Of a stretch of 20,000 bases of DNA, positions 10,381 through 19,225 are shown one piece after another. The notes under the pieces were generated by a model. The model was not told the origin of the DNA, ran no database searches, and saw only the letters and a program-made list of their open reading frames with translations. Position 1 is the first letter of the stretch, and every line of letters starts with the position of its first letter. Both the position numbers and the translations under genes were made by a program. Source of the DNA: Chromera velia (taxonomy: Eukaryota; Sar; Chromeraceae); contig JAHBMJ010002071.1 of assembly GCA_018398765.1 (NCBI GenBank), positions 1 through 20,000 on the forward strand, in the 5' to 3' direction.

Positions 10381-10423
10381 GAATATTTACAAATATTCGC
10401 ACGCGCATTGCGCCGTTCTGATT
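10356..10423. repeat. 68-bp near-perfect palindrome made of two 33-bp motifs
   Basis: Arms 10356-10388 and 10391-10423 are reverse complements with two mismatches and only AC between them. The arm contains AATCAGAACGGCGCAATGCG. Confidence 0.95.
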
Positions 10424-10575
10424 CTCTCAGAGGGTAAAAAAATTAAAAACACTTTGTATAGCAAAATTAAGCCTATATATAGCATAGTTATAAGTTTTTT
10501 AACACTTTTAAAGGCTTAATACATGTTCTAACTTGTTTAGAAGATTATATATGTACCTTAAAAAAGCTTTAAAAA
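10424..10575 (-). repeat. Left arm of the long inverted repeat
   Basis: Read in reverse complement it matches 14484-14637 over about 150 bp with scattered substitutions and small gaps. Shared blocks include TAAAGCTTTTTTAAGGTA, TATAATCTTC, ACTATGCTATATATAGGC and TTTTTAATTTTTTTAC. Its continuation beyond CTGAGAG lies at 9394-9330. Confidence 0.85.
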
Positions 10576-10820
10576 GGTCTCATAACTATGGGGGTAACAT
10601 AAGCATCATGGAGGTGGGAATCATCATAAGATAAAAATGTAGTCTAGCTAGGGATGTTTCCATGAAAACGCCAGCATCTGTTAAGTATTTGGTGCATAGG
10701 ATTGTATGCCTAGATCTAGTGAGCCTTCGGAATTGCACACTCAGCCTCCGCACTAACGTTGAGGCCCCGCCGCCGCCCGCTGTCCCACATCCGCCCCACC
10801 CAGCACCCCCACTCACCCCC

Positions 10821-11009
10821 TTAGATCTCTCTGTCTATACCATGCAGTGCCCCGTTAAGCATATTATCTGTCACCAGTAACCCCGTAATACCAAGAGACA
10901 CAAGCTGTGTATCGTCGTCTGCATCGTTGTCTTCTATCTGTTGATCCTGTGCATTGTCAGTCTCAGGCACTGGCAATCTAAGGAACTCCCCTTGCACTCC
11001 TGCTCCCGT
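10821..11009 (-). pseudogene. Possible short protein remnant, acidic
   Basis: A 62-codon open frame on the minus strand between in-frame TAG and TAA stops. It has a protein-like run of acidic residues (IEDNDADDDTQ) followed by a hydrophobic stretch (LVSLGITGLLVTDNML). There is no upstream ATG. It lies between the inverted-repeat arm and the LTR, on the same strand as the gag and RNase H remnants, so it could be a further retroelement scrap. I do not recognise it and it may be chance. Confidence 0.2.
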
Positions 11010-11138
11010 CTATATTGCACCCATAGTTAGGAAGCCTTATTAAAGCCTTGGGGGCCGCACTCCAAATGCCCCCCCTGCTTTAGCTATATTTCTTAAAATG
11101 TTATAGATGGAATATGAAAAAACCATTGAAACAAAAAA

Positions 11139-11432
11139 ATAATTGGAGTAGTGAGCGTGGCGGCTTCTTTCTTCAGAGCTCTTTATGGGAAGTCTATGAA
11201 TCTAGAGCATACGCAGAGTCCAACAGATGTTGCCTGAAGTAATCAATGAAGTCAAATGATTTCGACGGAGCTGAAATTCGCACGGTGCGGCACTGAATCG
11301 AATGCGCGTGCGGCGGTTAATCGAATTCACCTGCGGTCCAGGGCGCGTGCGACGGCTTGCCCCTGGCCCGCCCCGCGGCTTGGCCTTCCTGCGTGTACGC
11401 AGACGGAACGACTGACACCCTATGTCTCAACT
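11139..11432 (-). repeat. 3' long terminal repeat
   Basis: It matches 13375-13668 at a constant offset of 2,236 bp with no indels and about 16 differences. On the plus strand the core runs from TGGAGTAGTGAGC (11144) to CTATGTCTCA (11430), giving TG...CA ends. The purine tract abuts it on the interior side. Confidence 0.88.
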
Positions 11433-11756
11433 CCCCCCCTCGATTTCGTTTCTATACAAAGGGAGAAACGGAAGCGAAACTAAGTCAACACAGCCGTTTG
11501 CTTTAACTGTCTAAGCCAATGAAGCCCTTTCTTACTTTGAAATTCCCTTGTCGGCCAGTCTCGATAGCAAAGAGTAACACAAAAGGCAGAGGGCTAGACA
11601 TCACAAGATCAGTTGACTCCGGTCTGCCTCTTTAAGTTTACCTATCTCTGGTCTGCCTCTTTCATCCTGCCTGTCTGATGCCTTTCAGCGCTTCACAATA
11701 CTGGAATAACAAAAAGAAAGAAAGAAAGAAACCAGGCAGCGACTCATTCAGAGAAA

Positions 11757-13263
11757 CTAAGCAAATCGGGCTATGAATGCTTCTTTATCAAAATTCGAAG
11801 AAAAGGAAGCAGAGCTTTCTATTTTTGTTTCAGTCAGTCTGCCTGCCTGCTCGACTTCTTCTGTGGATCCTGTATTCTCTTCCCCCCCCCCACACTGATG
11901 CAAGAGAGGTGCAGACTCAGATGTGAATACATTCCTCTCAGAGAAAGGATTGTACCCATAGACATCGTAGATGCCAGACGGACTATCAGAGTCGGGGAAG
12001 ACCATATCCACATCACCCCTGTGCATGACTTCATATATCTCCATGTCATAAGTGGTCGTTGCAAACCTCACTCTCTCCTCCTTCGGTTTCTCACTCATCT
12101 TCTTCTTCTCATCAGAGTCCTGTCTCTCCTACTGAATTTTTAACATGGTAGTCGCTAATCGCTTCATGTCTGCATCGGTGAGAGACAGCTGCTGGCTGGA
12201 GACGGGAGCAGAGGGTACATCCTGGGCTTTATTCTCAGCGTGGACAGGCTGGCCTTGCGAGCCGCCTTTAAAATCACCCTTCTGTTTCCCCCCTCCAGTT
12301 CGTTTGTTGCCATCCCTCTCGTTCTGCTTCAATCTCCATTTGTTGTAGTGGTTCCTGTAGTTCTAAGAAACGTTGGCTAAATGACGGGCGTGCTCTGGGT
12401 CTATTCGGTCGAAGTCTGGCTCCCCATCGGTTCTGGTAGAGTCCAAGAGTAACTCCAGTGACTTGGCAGAGCTAAAGGAAGCTGTGCCACCGGCTGCAGG
12501 GGAGAGGAACTGCTTCTGGTGCTTGGAGATTTCGATTACCTTCTTGATGACCGAAGAGACGATCCGGAGGACGCCGTTCTTCATGGATGCCACCCACTCA
12601 TTCCGAGTGTGGCGCGCGTCCAGAGTCGGAAGTGCCTCCACAATGATCTCCCTCTGGTATGCTTAAGAGTACCTCGGAGCCACCGGTTCAGTCCCTGCCA
12701 CTGCAATCACCTTGAAGTTCTTCTTCTTTGTGCGAGCCAGCGCCTTTGTCTCATCGGGATGGAGATCCCAGAACTTGAATCTACTTACCCAGTCCGAAGG
12801 AGCGATGGATCTAGCCTTCAAGTCCTTTTGAAGCTCGGTGTAGGCCCGGGCCCGCCTCGGTCTCTCTCAAAGACAGATCTACAGGGAGTGCCTTCACGAG
12901 GACATCAAAGTTCTCAAACGTCTTCCAGGCCGTCTCCTTCTGTGTATCCTCCGGAAGAAGTGCCTGCTCTCCTGCCAGTGCAGACAAGAACTTGATGGCC
13001 CAGTCCTGGAGACGCTTTTTGAACGGTGCGTCTTGCTCTCCACTGGTCCTCTGGGGAACAGCTCCCTCAGTCGTCGAAGCAAGCTCTTCGATCCAACCAT
13101 GGAGAGCATCGTCTCTAGCAGTAAAAGAAGAAATATGCAAGACCTTGTACAGCTTCTCGAGACCAGTCAGGGCCGCATAACCTTCTGCCCACATCTTAGT
13201 AAGCTTTAGATATGCATGACCATCGGCGATCTGATGACACTGTGGAGGGTCGTCATCAGTAAA
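11757..13263 (-). pseudogene. Gag-like polyprotein, broken by one frameshift and three stops
   Basis: Reading 13263 downward, the frame is open through an Ala/Leu/Trp-containing helical region (ATG at 13194), and shifts frame near 12845-12857 in a GC-rich run. It then continues in one frame to 11757 interrupted by TAA (12663-12665), TAG (about 12362-12364) and TAG just below 12129. Composition suits a retrotransposon Gag: a helical N-terminal half (capsid-like, inferred), a basic Gly/Lys/Gln-rich stretch (residues such as NKRTGGGKQKGDFKGG) and an acidic Ser-rich tail. No CCHC zinc knuckle is seen. No specific Gag family is recognised. It is alone between the LTRs, so any mobility would need proteins from a partner element. 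Confidence 0.55.
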
Positions 13264-13374
13264 TCACAGAAGAGTGACTGAAAAAGAAGATACGTTACCG
13301 GACAACATGATTGAAGAATCAAATCAGAAGATGAAGATGAGTTCAAAAGAAGAGCCTTCCTCTTAACCGCAGTA

Positions 13375-13668
13375 ATGATTGGAGTAGTGAGCGTGGCGGC
13401 TTCTTTCTTCAGAGCTCTTTATGGGAAGTCTGTGAATCTGAAGCATACGCAGAGTCCAACAGATGTTACCTAAAGTAATCAATGAAGTCAAATGATTTCG
13501 ACGGAGCTGAAATTCGCGCGGCGCGGCACTGAATTGAATGCGCGCGCGGCGGTTAATCGAATTTACCTGCGGCCCAGGGCGCGGGCGATGGCTTGCCCCC
13601 GGCCCGCCCCGCGGCTTGGCCTTCCTGCGTGTACGCGGGCGGAACGACTGACACCCTATGTCTCAACT
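13375..13668 (-). repeat. 5' long terminal repeat
   Basis: Partner of 11139-11432, about 94-95% identical by hand count. In minus orientation the interior begins after it with CATTACTGCGGTTAAG, where a primer-binding site would lie; I cannot match this to a tRNA. Confidence 0.88.
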
Positions 13669-13694
13669 AACTAGCATATGAAACAGATTTTGGA

Positions 13695-14345
13695 GCATCA
13701 TGTTGGGCTACAGTTAAAACTTTGTCTTTCAAATGTTGGGCTATGTTTTTATCTCACCCAGCTCTGTCGCCAGGTTCTGTTAGGTTTAGGGTCTGTTGGG
13801 CTGTATTCGGCCTGTTGGGCGGTGCTCAACAGTACAAATGGCCCAACAGCAGCCCAACATCACTTTAAAGTGCAGAATAGACATTGTAGAGCCTTTTAGA
13901 CCAACTGAAAAGCACGTAATCAAAAAGAATAAAATTAAAGCTCAATATTGCTTCAATATGAGCTTTATACTCTTTATGAAACGTAAAAAATGGTTGTTTG
14001 AAAATGGGCTACATTTTTTAGAGGTTAAAGGTCTTAACACTGCCCCTCACTTTCAAATAACGATTTTATACGTTCTATAAAGAGTATGAAGCTCATATTA
14101 AAGCAACATTTAGCTTTAATTTTGGTGTCTTGATTACGTACTTTTTAGTTGGTCTAAAAAACTCTATAATATCCGTTGTGCACTTTAAAGTGATATTGGG
14201 CTACTGTTGGGCTATTTGTACTATTGGGCACCGCCTAACAGGCCCAACACAGCCCAACGCCCAACAAAACCTGGCGACATAACATCGTTCAACTTTGAGA
14301 CAGCACAATGTAGCCCAACATCATGATTGCACAGATGTAAACTGC
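13695..14345. mobile_element. Fold-back element of about 650 bp with arms of about 300 bp
   Basis: The left half (13695 to about 14020) and right half (about 14030 to 14345) are imperfect inverted repeats almost to the centre (near 14026). Matching blocks include CACTTTAAAGTG (13861-13872 and 14181-14192), TTAGACCAACT / AGTTGGTCTAA, TATACTCTTTAT / ATAAAGAGTATGA and GTCGCCAGGTT / AACCTGGCGAC. The outer parts of both arms are full of GTTGGGC and its complement GCCCAAC. No coding capacity is apparent. It sits directly right of the LTR element. Confidence 0.85.
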
Positions 14346-14483
14346 CCAACATAATTCAGCATGATGTGTTTTATCTACTAGTTTCAGCCGTTTATATATA
14401 TCAATCATTTAGGTTTCTATTTAAGATGACTGAAATTATGGTAGAATTTATATATAAGACCAAGTACGGCCCCCTAGATTAAA

Positions 14484-14700
14484 GCTTTTTTAAGGTAAAT
14501 ATATAATCTTCCAAACAAGCTAAAACATGTAAAAAACCTTTAAAAGTGTCAAAAAAGTCATAACTATGCTATATATAGGCTTAATTTTACTATACAAAGT
14601 ATTTTTAATTTTTTTACTATCTGAGAGCCCCAAATAGGATCCATTATCGCATAGGTCACTGCCGGGATACAAAAGGTCATTCCTATATAAATATATGAAA
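14484..14700 (+). repeat. Right arm of the long inverted repeat, uninterrupted copy
   Basis: It matches 10575-10424 and then 9394-9330 in reverse complement, without the 1,029-bp insertion present on the left. CTGAGAG at 14621-14627 marks the site interrupted in the left copy. The stretch up to about 14590 is very AT-rich. Confidence 0.85.
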
Positions 14701-14927
14701 TTTGCAACCTGGTGTCCAACGTTGCACTAGCTACGGTTGACAGCTAAGTAGTTAACTAGGTGTCGACTTACACCATTAAAAGATGTGTTGTAACTAGGTG
14801 TCGTCACTGCCATAATTGTTTTAGCAATTAATTTTAAAACATTGTTATGCTCAATGCAGACCTAAAACGTTCACTAAGGTTGGCGTCTCATGATTTATAT
14901 AATACACTAGACATACATAACGTTGAT

Positions 14928-15150
14928 GATACCCCTCTGATACTAAGCTATGAACTTTTTAGAATTGATCAAAATATTGCCATCTTCGGCGGCCTACGGC
15001 TGCCTTCGATCAACATTAAGACCATCTTCGGTGCTCATTGCATTTTCACTAGTACAAAAAAAGTTTATACGACGAGGTTGTACATAAAAATTTTGTTTGA
15101 TCACCGTCCATCTTCAAACGGTTACTTCTCCCACCCCCCTGACACTCCAG
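14928..15150 (+). mobile_element. Truncated second copy of the MITE family
   Basis: ACCCCTCTGATACTAAGCTA at about 14930 and the following AGAATTGATCAAAAT block repeat the left end of the intact MITE at 15151. Further on, a CTTCGGCGGCC...CTTCGATCAA block and AAGACCATCTTC match the interior of the intact copy. No inverted right end is found. A third short terminus, CACCCCCCTGACACT, lies at about 15132. Confidence 0.55.
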
Positions 15151-15439
15151 TACCCCCCTGACACTAAGCTATGAACTTTTTAGAATCGATCAAAATGCTG
15201 GCTCCAGCTACCCAATTTTAGTGAATGCATACCTTGAAGTTGCATCGCATGCTCTTTAGGATCCGACTTGTGTTTATCTTTGGCACGGTTTTCAGCCTCT
15301 TGTCGCCCACCTTCGGCGGCCTTTAATCAAGACATACTACTTTCTTCGGCAGCCTCCGGTAGCCTCCGGCCGCCTTCGATCAAGACTAAGACCATCTTCA
15401 GCAGCCTTCGATCAAGCGTAGCTTAGTGTCAGGGGGGTA
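15151..15439. mobile_element. Tc1/mariner-like MITE with TA borders
   Basis: The 20-bp ends TACCCCCCTGACACTAAGCT (15151-15170) and the exact reverse complement (15420-15439) bound a 289-bp noncoding segment. Counting the outer TA as the duplicated target leaves CCCCCCTGACACTAAGCT as the terminal inverted repeat, the arrangement typical of Tc1/mariner-derived MITEs. The interior has repeated CTTCGGCAGCCTCCGG-like motifs. Confidence 0.75.
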
Positions 15440-15960
15440 GTTGATGATAACGAGTATGACTGCATAAAAACGCCCATCTAGGCTTTGGACAACGACTTAA
15501 GTCTTGCACATTGAAAGTGATCGCGATGAGCAGACTTGCTCGTAATTAAAATCGAGGAACCTTCTGACAAACTATAGGGTAGATCCGCCCCTCGTATAAA
15601 TAGGGACGCGGCATGCATAACAAAACCCTCAATCATCACACTGTGACACCATGCAACTACATGCAACACACCAATGGCCTTGATTATTATCAAACATAAG
15701 TGTTGCACCGTGTTACAAAATGCGTTCCCAAACGGCTCGATCTATGTGCACGCGATGTAGGTCAGAACTTTCGGCTATAGCTGGAATAATCAGTAGAATT
15801 ATTGAAGGCTGAGTCGAATCCACACTCAGCCTGCATGAGCTGGTAGGTCTGAACTTCCAAACAATCTATGCTTAGGGGCAAGAGAGGCTTGTACAATTCG
15901 AGTTTTCCGACATTTTTGACAACTCAAGTCACGAGACATCTTTCTTCCAAAAGATAAACC
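15440..15960. other. Stretch without a recognised feature
   Basis: Short open frames on both strands show no recognisable protein. No tRNA fold or repeat was found. Confidence 0.4.
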
Positions 15961-16963
15961 GTGGCGGCTGTTGGTGTAGAGAGCCAGAAAGTGACAGTGA
16001 AGCAGGTGGGGGGCACTCTTGTAAGACATTCGGGATGCATGTTTGAGAAGCTCTGCTCGGCTACCTATAACGTAAGTATTCTAAACAGCAAGGCGCCACA
16101 AGATGTTTTGGATATTATAAAAGGGCCTGACGGACGACATTGTGAAGATATTGACCCCTCCAAGGACTACTCCTACGAGAGAGGACAGAGAGTCCGAAAG
16201 GTCCTCGACTACATCAAATCAGATCACTTCAAGGTCACTCCAATGCTTTCATGTCACAGCTAGTGCAAGGAAGGACGGATAGAAGGAAGGAGGGAGGGAG
16301 AGAAAGTCGACACATATTTACGCATTTTTGAGAAGAAATACAGAAAAAAGAAAGAAATCCATGGTCTGTATGCACAAACAGTCTATCTGAGGACCTGAAT
16401 TTGCCAGGGCTCTCATGGAAAGCAATAGCATGTTGTCACTCGATCATATTCTCTATATATTTGTATATATTTGTATGTGTGTATGTATGTATGTATCTAT
16501 ATATGTATGAGAGAAGTATGCGCACATCATTGTGTTGCCATGCCCACTCTTCTTGCAGATGCGCGACCGCCTGTTTGTCCACGAAGTTCCCGACGGTCAT
16601 GCACTTCTCAAAAGAGAATCCGATAGCATGGAATTGACTAATAATTTCTACATGTTCAGCATCGAAAGGGTGCGAGCCTTGGGACTGCAGGTAGACGACA
16701 ACACCCTGATTGCAGCCGAAAAGAACTCTGGACAGGTGAACATTATGGTGCATGACCCCAACTGGTACAGAGAGCATATCACAGAGCCTGTAGAGCGATT
16801 TTGTTCTTTCGAATTCAGGCTCTGTACAGTGTGTGAAGACAGGAAACGAATGCAGTCGTCAATGACATATGAGACTGACAAGCTTCTACGCGGTCCCACA
16901 CGAGAGTTATATCACTGCAATAAATTGATGTTTGCAGAAGAGGCTTTTCGACCGGTATGGTGA
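15961..16963 (+). CDS. Unrecognised protein, 5' end missing or undefined (two exons)
   Basis: Exon A is open from 15961 to 16233 (donor AAG|GTCACT) and exon B from 16559 to 16963 (acceptor TCTTGCAG), joined in phase 0. The protein looks coding: a charged stretch (GPDGRHCEDIDPSKDYSYERG) leads over the junction SDHFK|MRDRLF into a mixed alpha/beta-like sequence with ADVP-poor, hydrophilic composition. I recognise no domain. The frame has only GTG at 15961; the first ATG is at 16039, and an acceptor-like GTGAAGCAG at about 16014 suggests an upstream exon. A strong GTAAGT at 16071 lies inside the frame and might be a real donor. The end at TGA 16961-16963 may be premature, because other frames look coding just downstream. 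Confidence 0.4.
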
Positions 16964-17330
16964 AGAGCCGACCTCATTGACTCCACAGAATCCAGCAGCT
17001 GTTTGTACCCTTATTTTGCTTACTTCATTTTTGGATCGAGACTCCTTGACCAACCAGGGACTTCTTGTGAAATTTGCATCATGGATTGTCACTAGCAAGT
17101 ATGTTTTTCAAGCACGGGGCTGATGGATCCTGGCTGAAATACATAAAGTTCCTGAATTCAGTCGCTGCAAGCAAAACATCAGAGCACCTGTCAGGAAAGT
17201 CTTGCCCCGCGTCTGCATGCAGTGAAGAGAGGGTGCTTGTATCATTTGGCTGTCAATGTCTGCATACGGATTGCTTGAGTCTGCACTCTGTCTTGGTCTA
17301 TTTCAATGGAAAATTGAGTGCAAGGTGAGG
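16932..17330 (+). pseudogene. Possible continuation of the preceding gene in shifted frames
   Basis: Three overlapping short frames look protein-like in turn: one from 16932 (FDRYGEEPTSLTPQNP... to WIVTSK), one around 17100-17200 (MFFKHGADGSWLKYIKFLNS), and one at 17256 (MSAYGLLESALCLGLFQWK) ending at a donor-like AAG|GTGAGG at about 17327. The frame changes are not explained by obvious introns, which suggests frameshift decay; missed splicing is the alternative. Confidence 0.25.
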
Positions 17331-17868
17331 CACGAAAGAAGGGAGAACGGGAGAGCAAGAAACAGGAAAAGAAAATATCAGACGGAGGAAGTGGTTCGAT
17401 CTGGTGCGTATGTGAGGAGGGGAGATATTAATGAAGAGGGGCAACAAAGATTGAATACTCATTTAGACTCACATAGATGGTCTCACTATAGCAATTGCAT
17501 GAGTCAGTCAGGAGCAATGACGTCATCCTAATGGCACGAAGAAAGGGCAGACCTCTGTTTTACCCTCACAGATAGCGACATGGCTTCTGCCGAGCCTTTT
17601 GTGCATGAGTTCATGAGTCATGTACTTCAAATTCTTCTTTTGCATCGTTTGCCCATCTCATCTTTCTGTTGATATTTCTCCATTGTACTAAGTATCTGTC
17701 TGTCCGTCTGCCCCAGTCTATGATGACTGATAAGCCAAACGTCAAGAAAGAGGCATGTCACAAAACCGAATTAAGCAAGTGAATGGCTATTTTCTATCAA
17801 ATTCTTACGTGATCTTTTGTCCTCTGTCTGTTTGGCTACCTGCATTGCTGTCTCTCAGTCTGCTACCT
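17331..17868. other. Intergenic DNA without a recognised feature
   Basis: Mixed composition with (TGTC)-type short repeats near 17695-17715. No convincing exon, RNA gene or repeat family was seen before the MITE. Confidence 0.4.
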
Positions 17869-18023
17869 CAGGCCTGTTAAAGGCCTTTAAAAAACAGGGT
17901 CGGCACCCCCTAAAACGCCGACCCTTACATATGTAAAGGTGTGATTTTCGTGGGTCGGGGGCCAATTTTTCAGGGTCAGGGGTCAGCAAATGCACACAAA
18001 CGCCGACCCGTTTAACAGGCCTG
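17869..18023. mobile_element. hAT-like MITE, 155 bp, with 8-bp target duplication
   Basis: The ends CAGGCCTGTTAAA (17869-17881) and TTTAACAGGCCTG (18011-18023) are perfect 13-bp terminal inverted repeats. The 8-bp direct repeat TGCTACCT flanks the element exactly, at 17861-17868 and 18024-18031. An 8-bp duplication with CAGG...CCTG ends is typical of hAT elements. Internal GGGTCGGC / GCCGACCC segments and the palindrome CTTACATATGTAAAG add secondary structure. It is noncoding. Confidence 0.88.
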
Positions 18024-18031
18024 TGCTACCT

Positions 18032-19225
18032 GCATGCCTGCGTACTCGTGTTGCTGTACGTGTAATTGCCTTCGGAAAGCATGCTAGCTACATGCTTCAG
18101 AAGACGCAGGGACCTCCATTGTCGTGCAATCACTTTGGGGTGCTATGGTTTTCCCTCAGGTACATGTCCGTCTAGCTTTGTATGCAGTATGAGCTTCCAT
18201 GTGTCTCGGTACTTTCTTGACCGCCATGATTGAAAAACATGATCGAGCTAGAAAGAAGGGGGAAACAGAAATTGAGACAAAAAAATAGAAAAAAACAGTC
18301 AGATATAGCAGCATTTTACGATATTCAAGGAGGAAAAGCTTGAGGGAAAGTAAAGGAAAGAGATCACACAGACACAAGAAAAATTTAACAATGAGAGAAA
18401 AAGCAGGATGTATCAGATCATATATATGGACTTACTTGCTAGCTTACTTGCCAATACAATATATAGCTAGATCGATATACAACCAGGTATGCACTCGTTA
18501 CTAAGTAGTAGCTCAACGTATATTCTAATAATAATATAATAATATTTCTCATAGACTGTTCGATATATATTTTATGTAGTATGTTAGGATAAGAATTGTT
18601 TTTTTCTCCGATATCCCTTTATTCTCTAATTTAACTTTATTATTTAAGACTAGTTAGATTCCTAACCTTCCCAACCTTCCTAGTACTAGCCTTCACCTCA
18701 GACTCCTCCCTAGTCTCCTCCTCTTCCAGCCTTACCATATCTTTGAAGCAAACTTTAATTTACCCTATAAAACCGAGTTAAATTCCCCGGGAATTTAGTG
18801 GAAATTAATGGAATTTACCCTAGAATTTACCGACGAAACTACCGTTGGAATTGAGTGAATTTTGGCTGGGCTAATCTGATTTGATTATATCGGAATTTGA
18901 TTTTGAGACATCAGAATTGGAGCCACAAGTGGAAACAAAAATAGAACCTTACTGAGGTTTATAGTATCAACTAGAGTACCGAATACTACGGCGAATAGTA
19001 AACTAACCCAAAATATTAGTCTAGATATTAGTATGATATCAGGATTAAACTTGATCATCACGTATTGGCACTGCCATGATCATCATCATTATTATTAGTT
19101 GTTGTGTATTAGTTTCGTCCAATTTCCAATATAGTGAGGCGATATTCAGGAATTCATGCACTGGCACAATCACTGCAAGTCTTAAAACAATAATACATAT
19201 GGATTATCAATGAATAATTCGTGGA
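18032..19225. other. AT-rich intergenic region
   Basis: No gene is visible. Composition becomes strongly AT-rich from about 18400. TAATAATAATATAATAATA lies near 18523-18545, and several GGAATTTA/TAAATTCC motifs cluster at 18775-18835, including a near-palindrome AAATTCCCCGGGAATTT. The 3' UTR of the SppA-like gene should start at 19225 and run left. Confidence 0.5.

Larger units (their letters stand above)
9591..10388. mobile_element. 798-bp unit bounded by 33-bp terminal inverted repeats
   Basis: The left repeat 9591-9623 begins AAATATTCGC and ends GTGATT. The right repeat 10356-10388 is its reverse complement with two differences in 33. Between them is little but the RNase H-like open frame. 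A third copy (10391-10423), in the same orientation as the left one, follows after two bases. No target duplication for this inner unit was found, so a DNA-transposon-like origin is inference from the inverted ends. Confidence 0.6.
9395..10423. mobile_element. 1,029-bp insertion with 7-bp target-site duplication CTCTCAG
   Basis: CTCTCAG occurs at 9388-9394 and again at 10424-10430, on either side of this segment. The inverted copy of the host repeat at 14484-14700 is uninterrupted and has the reverse complement CTGAGAG only once, at 14621-14627, which acts as an empty-site comparison. The insertion carries a copia-like RNase H fragment on the minus strand and three copies of a 33-bp motif. 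Its left end starts CAGAAAGAGCTAGCGCTCT and its right end is the third 33-bp motif; the two outermost ends are not inverted repeats of each other, so the element may be truncated or composite. Confidence 0.7.
11139..13668 (-). mobile_element. Gag-only LTR retrotransposon, about 2.5 kb
   Basis: Two direct repeats of 294 bp bound a 1.9-kb interior whose coding sense is the minus strand. On that strand the order is 5' LTR (13668-13375), a gag-like frame (13263-11757), a purine tract GAGGGGGGGAG directly before the second repeat (about 11442-11432), and 3' LTR (11432-11139). The purine tract in the correct place and orientation independently supports the direction. No protease, integrase, RT or RNase H is present, so the element is non-autonomous, resembling the terminal-repeat-with-GAG class known from plants. 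No flanking target duplication was found. Confidence 0.78.

Noticed and set aside
14847-15161. Plus-strand 104-codon frame.
   Set aside because: It runs across the ends of two MITE copies and has no recognisable protein features.
16071-16087. A 17-nt GTAAGT...AACAG segment inside the unknown gene, as a possible intron.
   Set aside because: Far below usual intron size, and the frame is open through it; kept only as a note.
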